Source: Nitrosospira multiformis (GTDB lineage Bacteria; Pseudomonadota; Gammaproteobacteria; Burkholderiales; Nitrosomonadaceae). Taken from it: DNA of 34,457 nucleotides. This document shows, one piece after another, positions 20,501 to 26,906 of the stretch. The first letter of the stretch is position 1. Every line of letters starts with the position of its first letter. Location: contig NZ_FOCT01000022.1 in assembly GCF_900110185.1 (NCBI RefSeq), forward strand, positions 1-34,457. The letters are read 5' to 3'. The translations under genes were made by a program, and so were the position numbers. The notes under the pieces are model-generated. The model worked only from the letters and a program-made list of their open reading frames with translations, searched no databases and was not told the origin of the DNA.

Positions 20501-20643
20501 CGCACAACCACGCTTGGAGGCACCACTTCCGGATACTCGCCTGCAGGCAGGAGCGGGATGGCGATGAGTCCCGCCGCGAAAATAACGATCGAAAGAACGA
20601 TGGCAAATATGGGACGGTCGATGAAGAACTTGGAAAAGTCCAT
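17515..20643 (-). CDS. RND multidrug efflux transporter, HAE1 family (MexF/OqxB-like)
   Basis: This 1042-residue inner-membrane proton antiporter opens with MDFSKFFIDRPIFAIVLSIV, the start seen in MexF/OqxB-like pumps. It has twelve expected membrane helices, two large periplasmic loops, and the proton-relay pair in LAVGIVVDDAIVVVENVERN. Other markers are GSDGSLQVTITFTPG and QVGLVVLMGLACKNAILIVEF. It is the last gene of the tetR / fusion-protein / pump group, nine bases after the fusion gene. No outer-membrane channel gene follows, so a TolC/OprM-type protein must come from elsewhere. Similarity suggests drugs such as quinolones or chloramphenicol as substrates, but this is not shown by the sequence. 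Confidence 0.94.
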   Translation of the reverse strand: MDFSKFFIDRPIFAIVLSIVIFAAGLIAIPLLPAGEYPEVVPPSVVVRAMYHGANPKEIADSIAVPLEEAINSVEGIMYMKSVAGSDGSLQVTITFTPGIDPDTAAVRVQNRVAQALSRLPNDVRQYGVTTQKQSPTPLMYVNLSSPDGRYDAVYLRNYMTLNIKDPLSRLKGVGNVGLYGEGDYAMRLWLNPNKLAARGLTASDVVDAVREQNVQVSAGQLGAEPSPRSADFLVPINVRGRLRSEQEFGDIVLKSADDGQLVRLSDVGRVELGSSDYTLHAMIDNRGSTSAGIFLTPSANSLEVARTVYAKFEELAASFPPGIEYRVVWDPNVFVRDSIRAVGQTLIEAVFLVVLVVILFLQTWRASIIPLIAVPVSIIGTFAWLYLLGYSINTLTLFGLVLAVGIVVDDAIVVVENVERNIEEGLSPLAAAHQAMKEVSGPIIAIALVLCAVFVPMAFLSGVTGEFYKQFAVTIAISTVISAINSLTLSPALAAKLLRGHDAPKDAPTWVLERSLGWLFHPFNRLFLRSSDKYHGTVARTLGRRGIVFTLYVGLLLATVMLFHIVPTGFIPNQDKLYLFAGAKLPEGASLARTDAVTRQLNDLASSIEGVEMTESYVGMNALQSVNTPSQAASYVILKPFDQRQRSAESITAELNARLADIKDGQAYALLPPPIQGLGNGSGYSLYLVDRGGLGYGALQSATTKFQNAIAQTPGMTFPVSSYQANVPQLEVKVDRVKAKAQGVNLTDLFNTLQVYLGSFYINDFNLYGRVYRVMAQADAAFRQNAEDINNLYTRNSRGEMVPLGSMVTIQHAFGPDPVIRYNGYPAADLIGDADPRVLSSGQVIAKLSEIAAEVLPRGITLEWTDLSYQQVTQGNAAVIVFPLSIMLAFLVLAALYESWTLPLAVILIVPVCMCAALFGIWLTGGDNNIFVQVGLVVLMGLACKNAILIVEFARELEIQGKDTIEAALEACRLRLRPIVMTSIAFIAGSVPLVLSHGAGSEVRYATGITVFAGMLGVTLFGLFLTPVFYVALRKLARPKL

Positions 20644-20652
20644 GGCCGTCTC

Positions 20653-21828
20653 TTATTCTGCTGCTTTCACCGGCGTAGAGGGGGGAATAGCCGCTTTCGT
20701 TTCCATAGCGGCGTGCTGGGGATTTACCGTCATCCCGTCGTGAAAGATCTTCTGCGCGCCGACGACGATGATCTTGTCCGTCGTGTCGAGGCCAGACTGC
20801 ACGATGCGGAGGCCATCGACCTGCCGACCCAATGTAATGTTCTTGCGGAGCGCCTTGTTGCCCTCCCCCAATACATAGACATATTTGCGGTCCTGGTCGG
20901 TCAGAATGGCTTTATCGTCGATCAGGAGTGCGTGCAGCTCATCGCTGCCTTGCAGCTGCACCCGAGCGTGAAGGCCGGGTGTCAACGCTCGGTCGGCGTT
21001 CGCAACGACGGCGCGGACACGAATTGTCCCTGTTGCAGGATTGAGTTGATTGTCGAAGAAATCTACAGTCCCGTGATGCGAAAAGCCTTCCTCATTGGCC
21101 AGACGGATGCGAACCTGATAAACATTGCTCTCGCGATCGTTCTTGCGAGCGAATTCCTTGTAGCGCAGGAAGCTATGCTCATCGCAGTCGAAGTACACGT
21201 ACATTGGATCCTGCGAGACCAGGGTTGTCAGTGTTGACTGGTCGGCCTGGGCAAGATTTCCGGCAGTCAGGTATGCTCGGCCCACGCGGCCTGCGATCGG
21301 TGCTCGAACCTCGGTAAAATTGAGGTTGAGTTTGGCTGTGGCTACAGCGGCTTCCGCTGCACGCACCTCGGCGATCGCTTGGTTCAACTCCGTTTGCCTG
21401 CCGTTGAATTCTTCGCGCGACATGGCCTGTGCTACGAACAGTGCCTGCGCGTGCTCAATCTTGCTTTGTGCGAGATTTGCAGCCGCCCGCGCATGTTCGA
21501 GCTGCGCCTGTGCGCTATGGAGTGCATTGCGGTACGGACGGGGATCGATGACAAAGAGAAGGTCGCCAGGTTTGACCTCGCTACCCTCCTTATAGGCAAC
21601 CCGATCGATGTAGCCACTGACGCGAGGACGCAACTCTACAGTCGGGACCGCACGGACACGCCCATTGAATTCGTCCCATGCTTGCACGGAGCGCGACAGC
21701 ACATCCGCAACCGTAACATCGGGTGGAGGCGGCTCGACCGAAGCGCTGGATTCCGTATTGCTGCATGCGACAAGGAAGATTGTCGAGAGAGCAATGAAAA
21801 TGGTCGTAATAAGGTTTCTGAAACGCAT
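20653..21828 (-). CDS. RND periplasmic membrane-fusion lipoprotein
   Basis: The ATG at 21828 has GGAG four bases upstream and gives a lipoprotein signal (MRFRNLITTIFIALSTIFLV, then AC), with the lipidated cysteine near residue 22. The mature protein has the adaptor layout: a barrel-sandwich half (ELRPRVSGYIDRVAYKEGSEVKPG), a helical hairpin rich in alanine and glutamine, the second half-motif FTEVRAPIAGRVGRAYL, and a beta-barrel domain with GTIRVRAVVAN. It bridges the inner-membrane pump to an outer-membrane channel. It lies between tetR and the pump, all on the minus strand. Confidence 0.93.
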   Translation of the reverse strand: MRFRNLITTIFIALSTIFLVACSNTESSASVEPPPPDVTVADVLSRSVQAWDEFNGRVRAVPTVELRPRVSGYIDRVAYKEGSEVKPGDLLFVIDPRPYRNALHSAQAQLEHARAAANLAQSKIEHAQALFVAQAMSREEFNGRQTELNQAIAEVRAAEAAVATAKLNLNFTEVRAPIAGRVGRAYLTAGNLAQADQSTLTTLVSQDPMYVYFDCDEHSFLRYKEFARKNDRESNVYQVRIRLANEEGFSHHGTVDFFDNQLNPATGTIRVRAVVANADRALTPGLHARVQLQGSDELHALLIDDKAILTDQDRKYVYVLGEGNKALRKNITLGRQVDGLRIVQSGLDTTDKIIVVGAQKIFHDGMTVNPQHAAMETKAAIPPSTPVKAAE

Positions 21829-21880
21829 GTCTCCGGGGAAAAGAAAGTTGATTCCGCCTTCTTCGACGGCTTTTAGCACG

Positions 21881-21896
21881 TACGTCTGACAGTATC
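21881..21896 (-). promoter_or_regulatory. Possible second TetR-site between tetR and the fusion-protein gene
   Basis: Read on minus this is GATACTGTCAGACGTA. It resembles the inverted repeat in front of tetR (GATACCGTCCAGATGGTA) if one base is deleted in each of two places, with GATAC, GTC and AGA shared. It is weak support for a local operator controlling the pump genes separately from tetR. Confidence 0.3.
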
Positions 21897-21998
21897 TGCT
21901 TCAAACAACTTGACGGGTTTGGCTTGCATACTGAAGAAACGGCTTTACCGGGGTCCGGAATAATGACAGATCCGAGGCCTAAAATTGCAATGACTGAT

Positions 21999-22568
21999 TT
22001 ATGGTTTTCTTGTCATCTTGATCAATTGGGAATGCAGATGCAGCGCTTCGCGTTTGGTCGCCGCTCGTTCCTCCTCATCGAGCAGGCCAGCCAACCAAAG
22101 TCCATCAACGGCATAACGGGCCAGCTGCATTTCAGGACCAGAATCAGTATCCTGGTGGTGTTCCAGGCGCTGTTCCAGCCACTGCGTCCACCGTTTCTTC
22201 AAGCCGGCCTCGGTCAGCATCGCCATCATGAGGGCCGCCCATTGAATGAAATCATCCTTCTCAATCAGCTCCAGCGTCGCTGTGATATAAGCGCGGGTAA
22301 AGCAGCCGGATGGTTCAGGGTCGAGCTTCATTGCCTGCTTGATGCTCGTATCGAAGGCTTGCAGGCGCTCGTTGAAGATTTCCTCGATAAGCGCCTGTTT
22401 GGTTGAAAAATGATGCAGCAATCCTCCCTTGGTCACGTCTGCCGCATCAGCCACAGCTTGTAGTGTCAAACCCGCCACACCTTGCTCCACACAGAGACGG
22501 GCACCGTTATCCAATAACCTACGACGAACGAGAGCGGGCTGTTTCTTGCGTTGGTTAGCATTCGTCAT
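21999..22568 (-). CDS. TetR-family repressor, probable regulator of the pump operon
   Basis: A 189-residue protein with an N-terminal helix-turn-helix of the TetR class: RRRLLDNGARLCVEQGVAGL, TLQAVADAADVTKGGLLHHF, STKQALIEEIF. The C-terminal part is a divergent ligand-binding and dimer domain with the MMAMLTEAGLKKRW region. It is 170 bases upstream of the fusion-protein gene, in the same direction, the usual place for a local repressor of an RND system. An inverted repeat overlaps its own promoter region and suggests autoregulation. The inducer is unknown. Confidence 0.92.
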   Translation of the reverse strand: MTNANQRKKQPALVRRRLLDNGARLCVEQGVAGLTLQAVADAADVTKGGLLHHFSTKQALIEEIFNERLQAFDTSIKQAMKLDPEPSGCFTRAYITATLELIEKDDFIQWAALMMAMLTEAGLKKRWTQWLEQRLEHHQDTDSGPEMQLARYAVDGLWLAGLLDEEERAATKREALHLHSQLIKMTRKP

Positions 22569-22576
22569 CTTAAAAT

Positions 22577-22596
22577 GATACCATCTGGACGGTATC
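22577..22596. promoter_or_regulatory. Inverted repeat ahead of tetR, probable operator
   Basis: GATACC (22577-22582) and GGTATC (22591-22596) form a perfect 6-bp inverted repeat with an 8-base centre, starting nine bases upstream of the tetR start codon. Size and placement fit a TetR-dimer site used for autoregulation. Confidence 0.55.
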
Positions 22597-22769
22597 TTTT
22601 AAATAAACATCTAGCAGGTATTTCAAGAATACTCTCAGGTTATCTTAGGGGAACCACTTCTATCCGCCGGTCTTTCTCGCCACTGTTATGGAGCCTCTGA
22701 CGCGACATGAGAGAGTGGGAAGCAATAACGTGATTCAAGTATGTGCCAGAAACAACAAAGGAATTTATA

Positions 22770-23110
22770 TTGAACCAGACAGTTATACCGCAACTGCGGA
22801 TAATCAGCGCCACTGTTAGCCTGCCGGCTTGGGCTTCAGCGTTGATTGGAAGCATCAGTTCCAGCCAGGCTTTCCTTTATTTATACAATTGACCCGGAAA
22901 GATCAGGTTATTTTTCTGACGGAGCATACTGGAGACTGTCAGGTGGGCGGCGCGATCTACTTCATAGTTCCCAATGTTGACAACTGCTATGGCGAATTTA
23001 CAGGTCAAGGCATTACCACTATTGAAGCACCCCAAGACACCCCATGGGGAACTCGAGAAATGGTGGTAACAGATCCGGACGGTAACCGTTTGAGATTCGC
23101 AACGCACTAA
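22770..23110 (+). pseudogene. Glyoxalase/bleomycin-resistance-like gene with an internal deletion
   Basis: The downstream frame (from about 22829) gives LGFSVDWKHQFQPGFPLFIQ, VIFLTEHTGDCQVGGAIYFI and the C-terminal EMVVTDPDGNRLRF, typical of a vicinal-oxygen-chelate (glyoxalase-fold) protein. The missing front is found in another plus frame from a TTG at 22770, preceded by AAAGGA: LNQTVIPQLRIISATVSLP. In intact relatives about five residues of the type FYxDG lie between SLP and LGF; here the DNA jumps from CTGCC to GGCTTGGGC. A loss of about 13 bases would explain both the missing residues and the frame change. So the gene is broken by one small deletion. Confidence 0.65.
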
Positions 23111-23427
23111 CCCCTATCGCCCCCTTGAAATTCCAAACCTGTCAAATAAGGAATGTGCGAACGCTTTGAGCAATCACCGAGGTGATGCCTCGCTTACGTA
23201 TCTCCATAAATGAAGAAAACCAGTCGAGACAGATAAAGTTTTCTTCCGGGTTTTTATCCATTCTAAAAGGATGGAACCGGAGGGCTATCATTGCTGTCGA
23301 TAGAAGCGTGCCTGATCTGCTGCTTGGCAGTATCCTGACGCCTGGCCTTCGAATCCCCTGTTTTTCGTTTTCCAAACTGCTTGACATACTGACTTTGTTA
23401 CAACCAGCCTGCGATAGGAGTAACTAT

Positions 23428-24513
23428 ATGTCATTCTTTCCGGATAAGGAGGAGTTGCGACCGCAGGCAGTGGAAATTCTGGCGGCGCAAGCGGCGGCCG
23501 CGGGATTGATCTATGTCTCCGGCAATGAGCCCGGGATCAGAAGGCTAGCTTCCGGCGACGGATTTCGTTATGTCGGTCCGGATGAAAAACCCTTGAGTGA
23601 TAAGGACGAGCTTGAGCGCATTGCCCGGCTCGCCATTCCTCCCGCTTATACCGACGTCTGGATTTGTCCTCATCCCCTAGGCCACTTGCAGGCCACCGGA
23701 CTGGATGTGCGCAGCCGCAAGCAGTACCGCTACCATTCCGATTGGCGCGCGGTGCGAGACAGCATCAAATTTGACCGGATGGTGGAATTCGGCGAAGCCT
23801 TACCTCAACTGCGCGAGCGTGTACACCTTGATCTGAAAAAACGAGGTTTGCCGCAAAAAAAGGTTGTTGCTGCAATAGTGAAACTGCTTGATACGACTCA
23901 GGTGCGCATCGGTAACCTGTCTTACGCCCGCGATAACCACAGTTTTGGACTTACAACCCTGCGCAAGCGGCATCTTGCCTTCATCAACCCCAAACGCGCA
24001 TTACTGAAATTCCGGGGCAAGAGCGGGGTCGAGCACGAAGTCACGATCGGTGACAGGCGCATCGTCAGCATTATCCGGACTTGCCAGGAGCTGAGGGGCC
24101 AGCGTCTTTTCCAGTATCTGGATGAGAGTGGCAAGCGGCGGTCGGTCGAAGCGGAGCAGGTAAACGCCTACCTCCACGAAGTCATGGAAGCCGAGTTTAC
24201 CGCGAAGGATTTCCGAACATGGAGCGGAACCTTGCGGGCGTTCGAAATCATGCTCAATACGCCATTGCCTGAATTCCCGACCAAGCGCGCACTCAAGGCC
24301 AGCATCGTCGCGGCGATACGGCAAGTCGCGGAAGATCTGCGCAATACCCCTGCCGTCTGCCGGAAATCCTACATCAATCCGGTAGTGTTTTCTGCCTGGC
24401 AGAAAGGCGATCTTCATCGCTGCATGCAGGAACTGGATGAGGCAGCGCATCCCGCGCATGATCCGATCGAGTCTGCCGTGCTGTCTTTTCTTCGGAAACA
24501 AAAGACCGAATAA
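23428..24513 (+). CDS. Type IB DNA topoisomerase (eukaryal/poxvirus-like)
   Basis: The ATG at 23428 has GGAG seven bases upstream and gives 361 residues, the normal size for bacterial type IB enzymes; the open frame extends 82 codons further but without family similarity. Motifs are IPPAYTDVWICPHPLGHLQA, DVRSRKQYRYHSDW and LLDTTQVRIGNLSYARDNHS (arginine and lysine of the active site), then LTTLRKRH and the nucleophile region AVCRKSYINPVVF, with the tyrosine in SYINP. The enzyme relaxes supercoils through a 3'-phosphotyrosine link without ATP. It is convergent with the amine oxidase gene, three bases apart. Confidence 0.93.
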   Translation: MSFFPDKEELRPQAVEILAAQAAAAGLIYVSGNEPGIRRLASGDGFRYVGPDEKPLSDKDELERIARLAIPPAYTDVWICPHPLGHLQATGLDVRSRKQYRYHSDWRAVRDSIKFDRMVEFGEALPQLRERVHLDLKKRGLPQKKVVAAIVKLLDTTQVRIGNLSYARDNHSFGLTTLRKRHLAFINPKRALLKFRGKSGVEHEVTIGDRRIVSIIRTCQELRGQRLFQYLDESGKRRSVEAEQVNAYLHEVMEAEFTAKDFRTWSGTLRAFEIMLNTPLPEFPTKRALKASIVAAIRQVAEDLRNTPAVCRKSYINPVVFSAWQKGDLHRCMQELDEAAHPAHDPIESAVLSFLRKQKTE

Positions 24514-24516
24514 AAC

Positions 24517-26490
24517 TCAGTTTTTTCCCGGCTTCTGCTGTTCCTCTATCACAGCCAGAACGCGCTGCGCTGATCGCAGCGAGCCTTCAATAAATCCCTG
24601 GTAGTCAGAAAACGCTTCTCCGCAAACGTGCAGGTTGTTTTGCCCGGTTTCCTGCTCCTCTTGTTCGAGAGAAAATGCCTCGAGAAACTCGATATGCTCC
24701 CGGGACTTTACACCCGGACGCCACCCATGCGCCGCGGCACCGAAAGGCTCCTTTCCCCAGTCGCGCATCCCGCAGGCGAGAAGGCGGCCTGTGGTAAAGT
24801 CATGATGCTCATAATCCCTGGCAAACTGCACGAAACGCTGCCATAGGCGAGCCGATCCGGGCTTGATTTCGATAATCGAACCGCACGTCGGGGAAGGTTT
24901 TTTCTCCAGGAACCAGATCCTGGCGGCATCCTGATAGTCGACCTGTGCCCCCTCCGGTTGCTCGGGACCTTTGGAATTATTGCCGGATTCGCTTCTGAGG
25001 TAATCGGACCAGAATGTGATTGCCGGGCGGTCGGTATAAATCATGATCAACCCTTTTGTCCGGTCCCTGCTTTTCACATACAGCAGCTCGCGGGTTGGTA
25101 TGTCAGAAGCATAGCGGTTGAGAGACCGGTTGTCTTCCCACCAGGGTTTCTCGATGACGAAAAAACATTTCAGCAACGGAAGGCAAACAACCGCATTGAA
25201 TGCTTCGTGAAGCTTGCCTTTTGGACGCTCCCCATTCCATGACATTTCCTCGAGCGGACGCTTCGGCAGGGCAAAAATGACTCTTCGTGCGTGCACAAGC
25301 TCGATCTCATCCTGCTTCTGCACGGTAAGGGCAACCAGCGTATTATCCCGTCTTTCTACGCTCACCACCCTCGCGCCTTTCGCGATTTTCAGACGAGGAG
25401 ATTCGTGACTGTTCTGGTGCTTCCGCAAGACTTCCAGGAGGTTCCAGATTATCCTGCTCATCCCTCCGCGTATGCCTCGAAGCGAACCCGTGCTCCGAAT
25501 TGCCCTGAGCCAGAAGATAATCCACTCGGCGGCATTCAGATTTTCGTGAACAAAATGATAGTAACTTCCCCAATCCCTGATCTTGACCACCGCATAATGG
25601 CTCAAGACATCGCTGAGGACGTTCCAGAATCCCAGGTCCCATAACGGCTGGTCCCTGAACCGCGCATGCTCCCGAATCGTTACGAAGTCAGGATCGGTAA
25701 GGTACTGTATCCATTCGAGCAGCTCTCCCTTCCAGTAATGGCGATAAAAGAACTGGGAGCTGTGCAGCTTTCTCCATTGTTCATTGGCGGCTTCCGTACA
25801 CCAGGGATTCGAAGCCGGGCCGTCGAATTTCGGACCGTGGACGAGCTCGAAGATGCGCCTGAGAGCGAGTATCATCAGGTCAAAAGGAGTTTTCTGCTGT
25901 GCTTCCTCCTCCTGAAGAGTGAATCGAGGCGCCATCGGATCTTCGGAGGTGTACGAAGAGAACGGCACGAGGTCATCCAGGCTTTCTTCCTCCCCCGGAT
26001 CAGGCTCCCTGATTCCAAGATCGTCGAGCAATCCCTGCAATAAAATCTGGTCCCGCGGCTCGATTCTCATGGGCCCGAATTCGGCGCGAAAGTATTCGAT
26101 ATCGGTCAGCTTTTCGACATCGTTGCCATCCACATTCCTGAATGATTTTTCTGTCGGACCTCTGAATGGAGACTGTTTACCCGTTTGCGGGTCAGGGGGA
26201 GCAAGGTAACCATCATCGATGTTCCAGTTACACGGGTCCCATGTATCTTCAAAACCGATCTTCTTTCCATTTTCCTCACTGCTTCTCAGCAGGGACCACG
26301 TTTCGATGCGCCCGCCAAACCGGTCGGAAGCTTCCAGAAGGAGAATGCTCCTGATATCGAGCGAGCCGCTCCGGACTTTCTTGATAAGCTCGTGGCAGCA
26401 ATAGAGCCCGGCAATACCGCCGCCGATAATTACCAGATCATGTATTTCCGCTTTCTGCGTATGCTGCGTATGAGATGTATTGCTCGGCAT
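24517..26490 (-). CDS. FAD-dependent amine-oxidase-like protein
   Basis: The 657-residue protein has the N-terminal dinucleotide-binding motif DLVIIGGGIAGLYCCHELI and the following acidic strand end LLLEASDRFGGRIE, as in flavin monoamine and L-amino-acid oxidases. The C-terminal FAD segment is NLHVCGEAFSDYQGFIEGSL. Between them is a substrate domain with GGMSRIIWNLLE and a large, tryptophan-rich insert. No signal peptide is visible. A GGGAG lies six bases before the ATG. The substrate cannot be told from the sequence. Its length, above the usual 450-550, and the acidic loop after the flavin motif are notable. Confidence 0.82.
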   Translation of the reverse strand: MPSNTSHTQHTQKAEIHDLVIIGGGIAGLYCCHELIKKVRSGSLDIRSILLLEASDRFGGRIETWSLLRSSEENGKKIGFEDTWDPCNWNIDDGYLAPPDPQTGKQSPFRGPTEKSFRNVDGNDVEKLTDIEYFRAEFGPMRIEPRDQILLQGLLDDLGIREPDPGEEESLDDLVPFSSYTSEDPMAPRFTLQEEEAQQKTPFDLMILALRRIFELVHGPKFDGPASNPWCTEAANEQWRKLHSSQFFYRHYWKGELLEWIQYLTDPDFVTIREHARFRDQPLWDLGFWNVLSDVLSHYAVVKIRDWGSYYHFVHENLNAAEWIIFWLRAIRSTGSLRGIRGGMSRIIWNLLEVLRKHQNSHESPRLKIAKGARVVSVERRDNTLVALTVQKQDEIELVHARRVIFALPKRPLEEMSWNGERPKGKLHEAFNAVVCLPLLKCFFVIEKPWWEDNRSLNRYASDIPTRELLYVKSRDRTKGLIMIYTDRPAITFWSDYLRSESGNNSKGPEQPEGAQVDYQDAARIWFLEKKPSPTCGSIIEIKPGSARLWQRFVQFARDYEHHDFTTGRLLACGMRDWGKEPFGAAAHGWRPGVKSREHIEFLEAFSLEQEEQETGQNNLHVCGEAFSDYQGFIEGSLRSAQRVLAVIEEQQKPGKN

Positions 26491-26906
26491 TTTTTCTCCC
26501 GTTACCCCGGTGACCTCGATGCTTCAAGCGGACTGATGAGACTAGATCGAACCGAAACCTGATGCATCGAGTGCATCAGGTGCAGTACCTGATCTTGAAT
26601 TATAAGGATAGAAGACCACGAAACGGAAACCAGAAATCAGTGCCAGTAATCCCGCTGCTTCAGAATACAAGGTGCGCTGATTGGCGGCGAAGTTCATCAA
26701 AGAGCCGGCACAGCTTGCTGAGAACATCGTTTTAACCTAAAAAGAAGAAGTCTCCAATCGTTTGAGATTCGGAACGAGGAAATGGTTTTTTGGAAATACT
26801 ACTGATCACCTTGGCCGCAAGGTCGGTGGTTACATAGTTGTCCCGAGCGTCGCATACCATAATCCGTAGCAGTGAAACGTCATGTAACTACATAACTTCT
26901 GCGAGG
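26491..26906. other. Intergenic region between the divergent oxidase and ATPase genes
   Basis: This stretch of about 415 bases must hold the promoters of both neighbouring genes. It has one clear structure, a 9-bp inverted repeat at 26558-26580, and a short palindrome (ATGTA-AC-TACAT) at about 26883-26894 just ahead of the ATPase. A 61-codon minus-strand frame (26542-26727) has no supported function. No strong sigma-70 pair was found. Confidence 0.5.
26558..26580. repeat. Perfect 9-bp inverted repeat with a 5-base loop
   Basis: CCTGATGCA and TGCATCAGG flank TCGAG. It lies 68 bases upstream of the oxidase start codon, without a T-run on either side, so an operator or an mRNA leader hairpin is more likely than a terminator. 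Confidence 0.5.

Noticed and set aside
26542..26727. A 61-codon minus-strand frame
   Set aside because: It has no recognised family and no clear ribosome site, and the perfect inverted repeat falls within its end.
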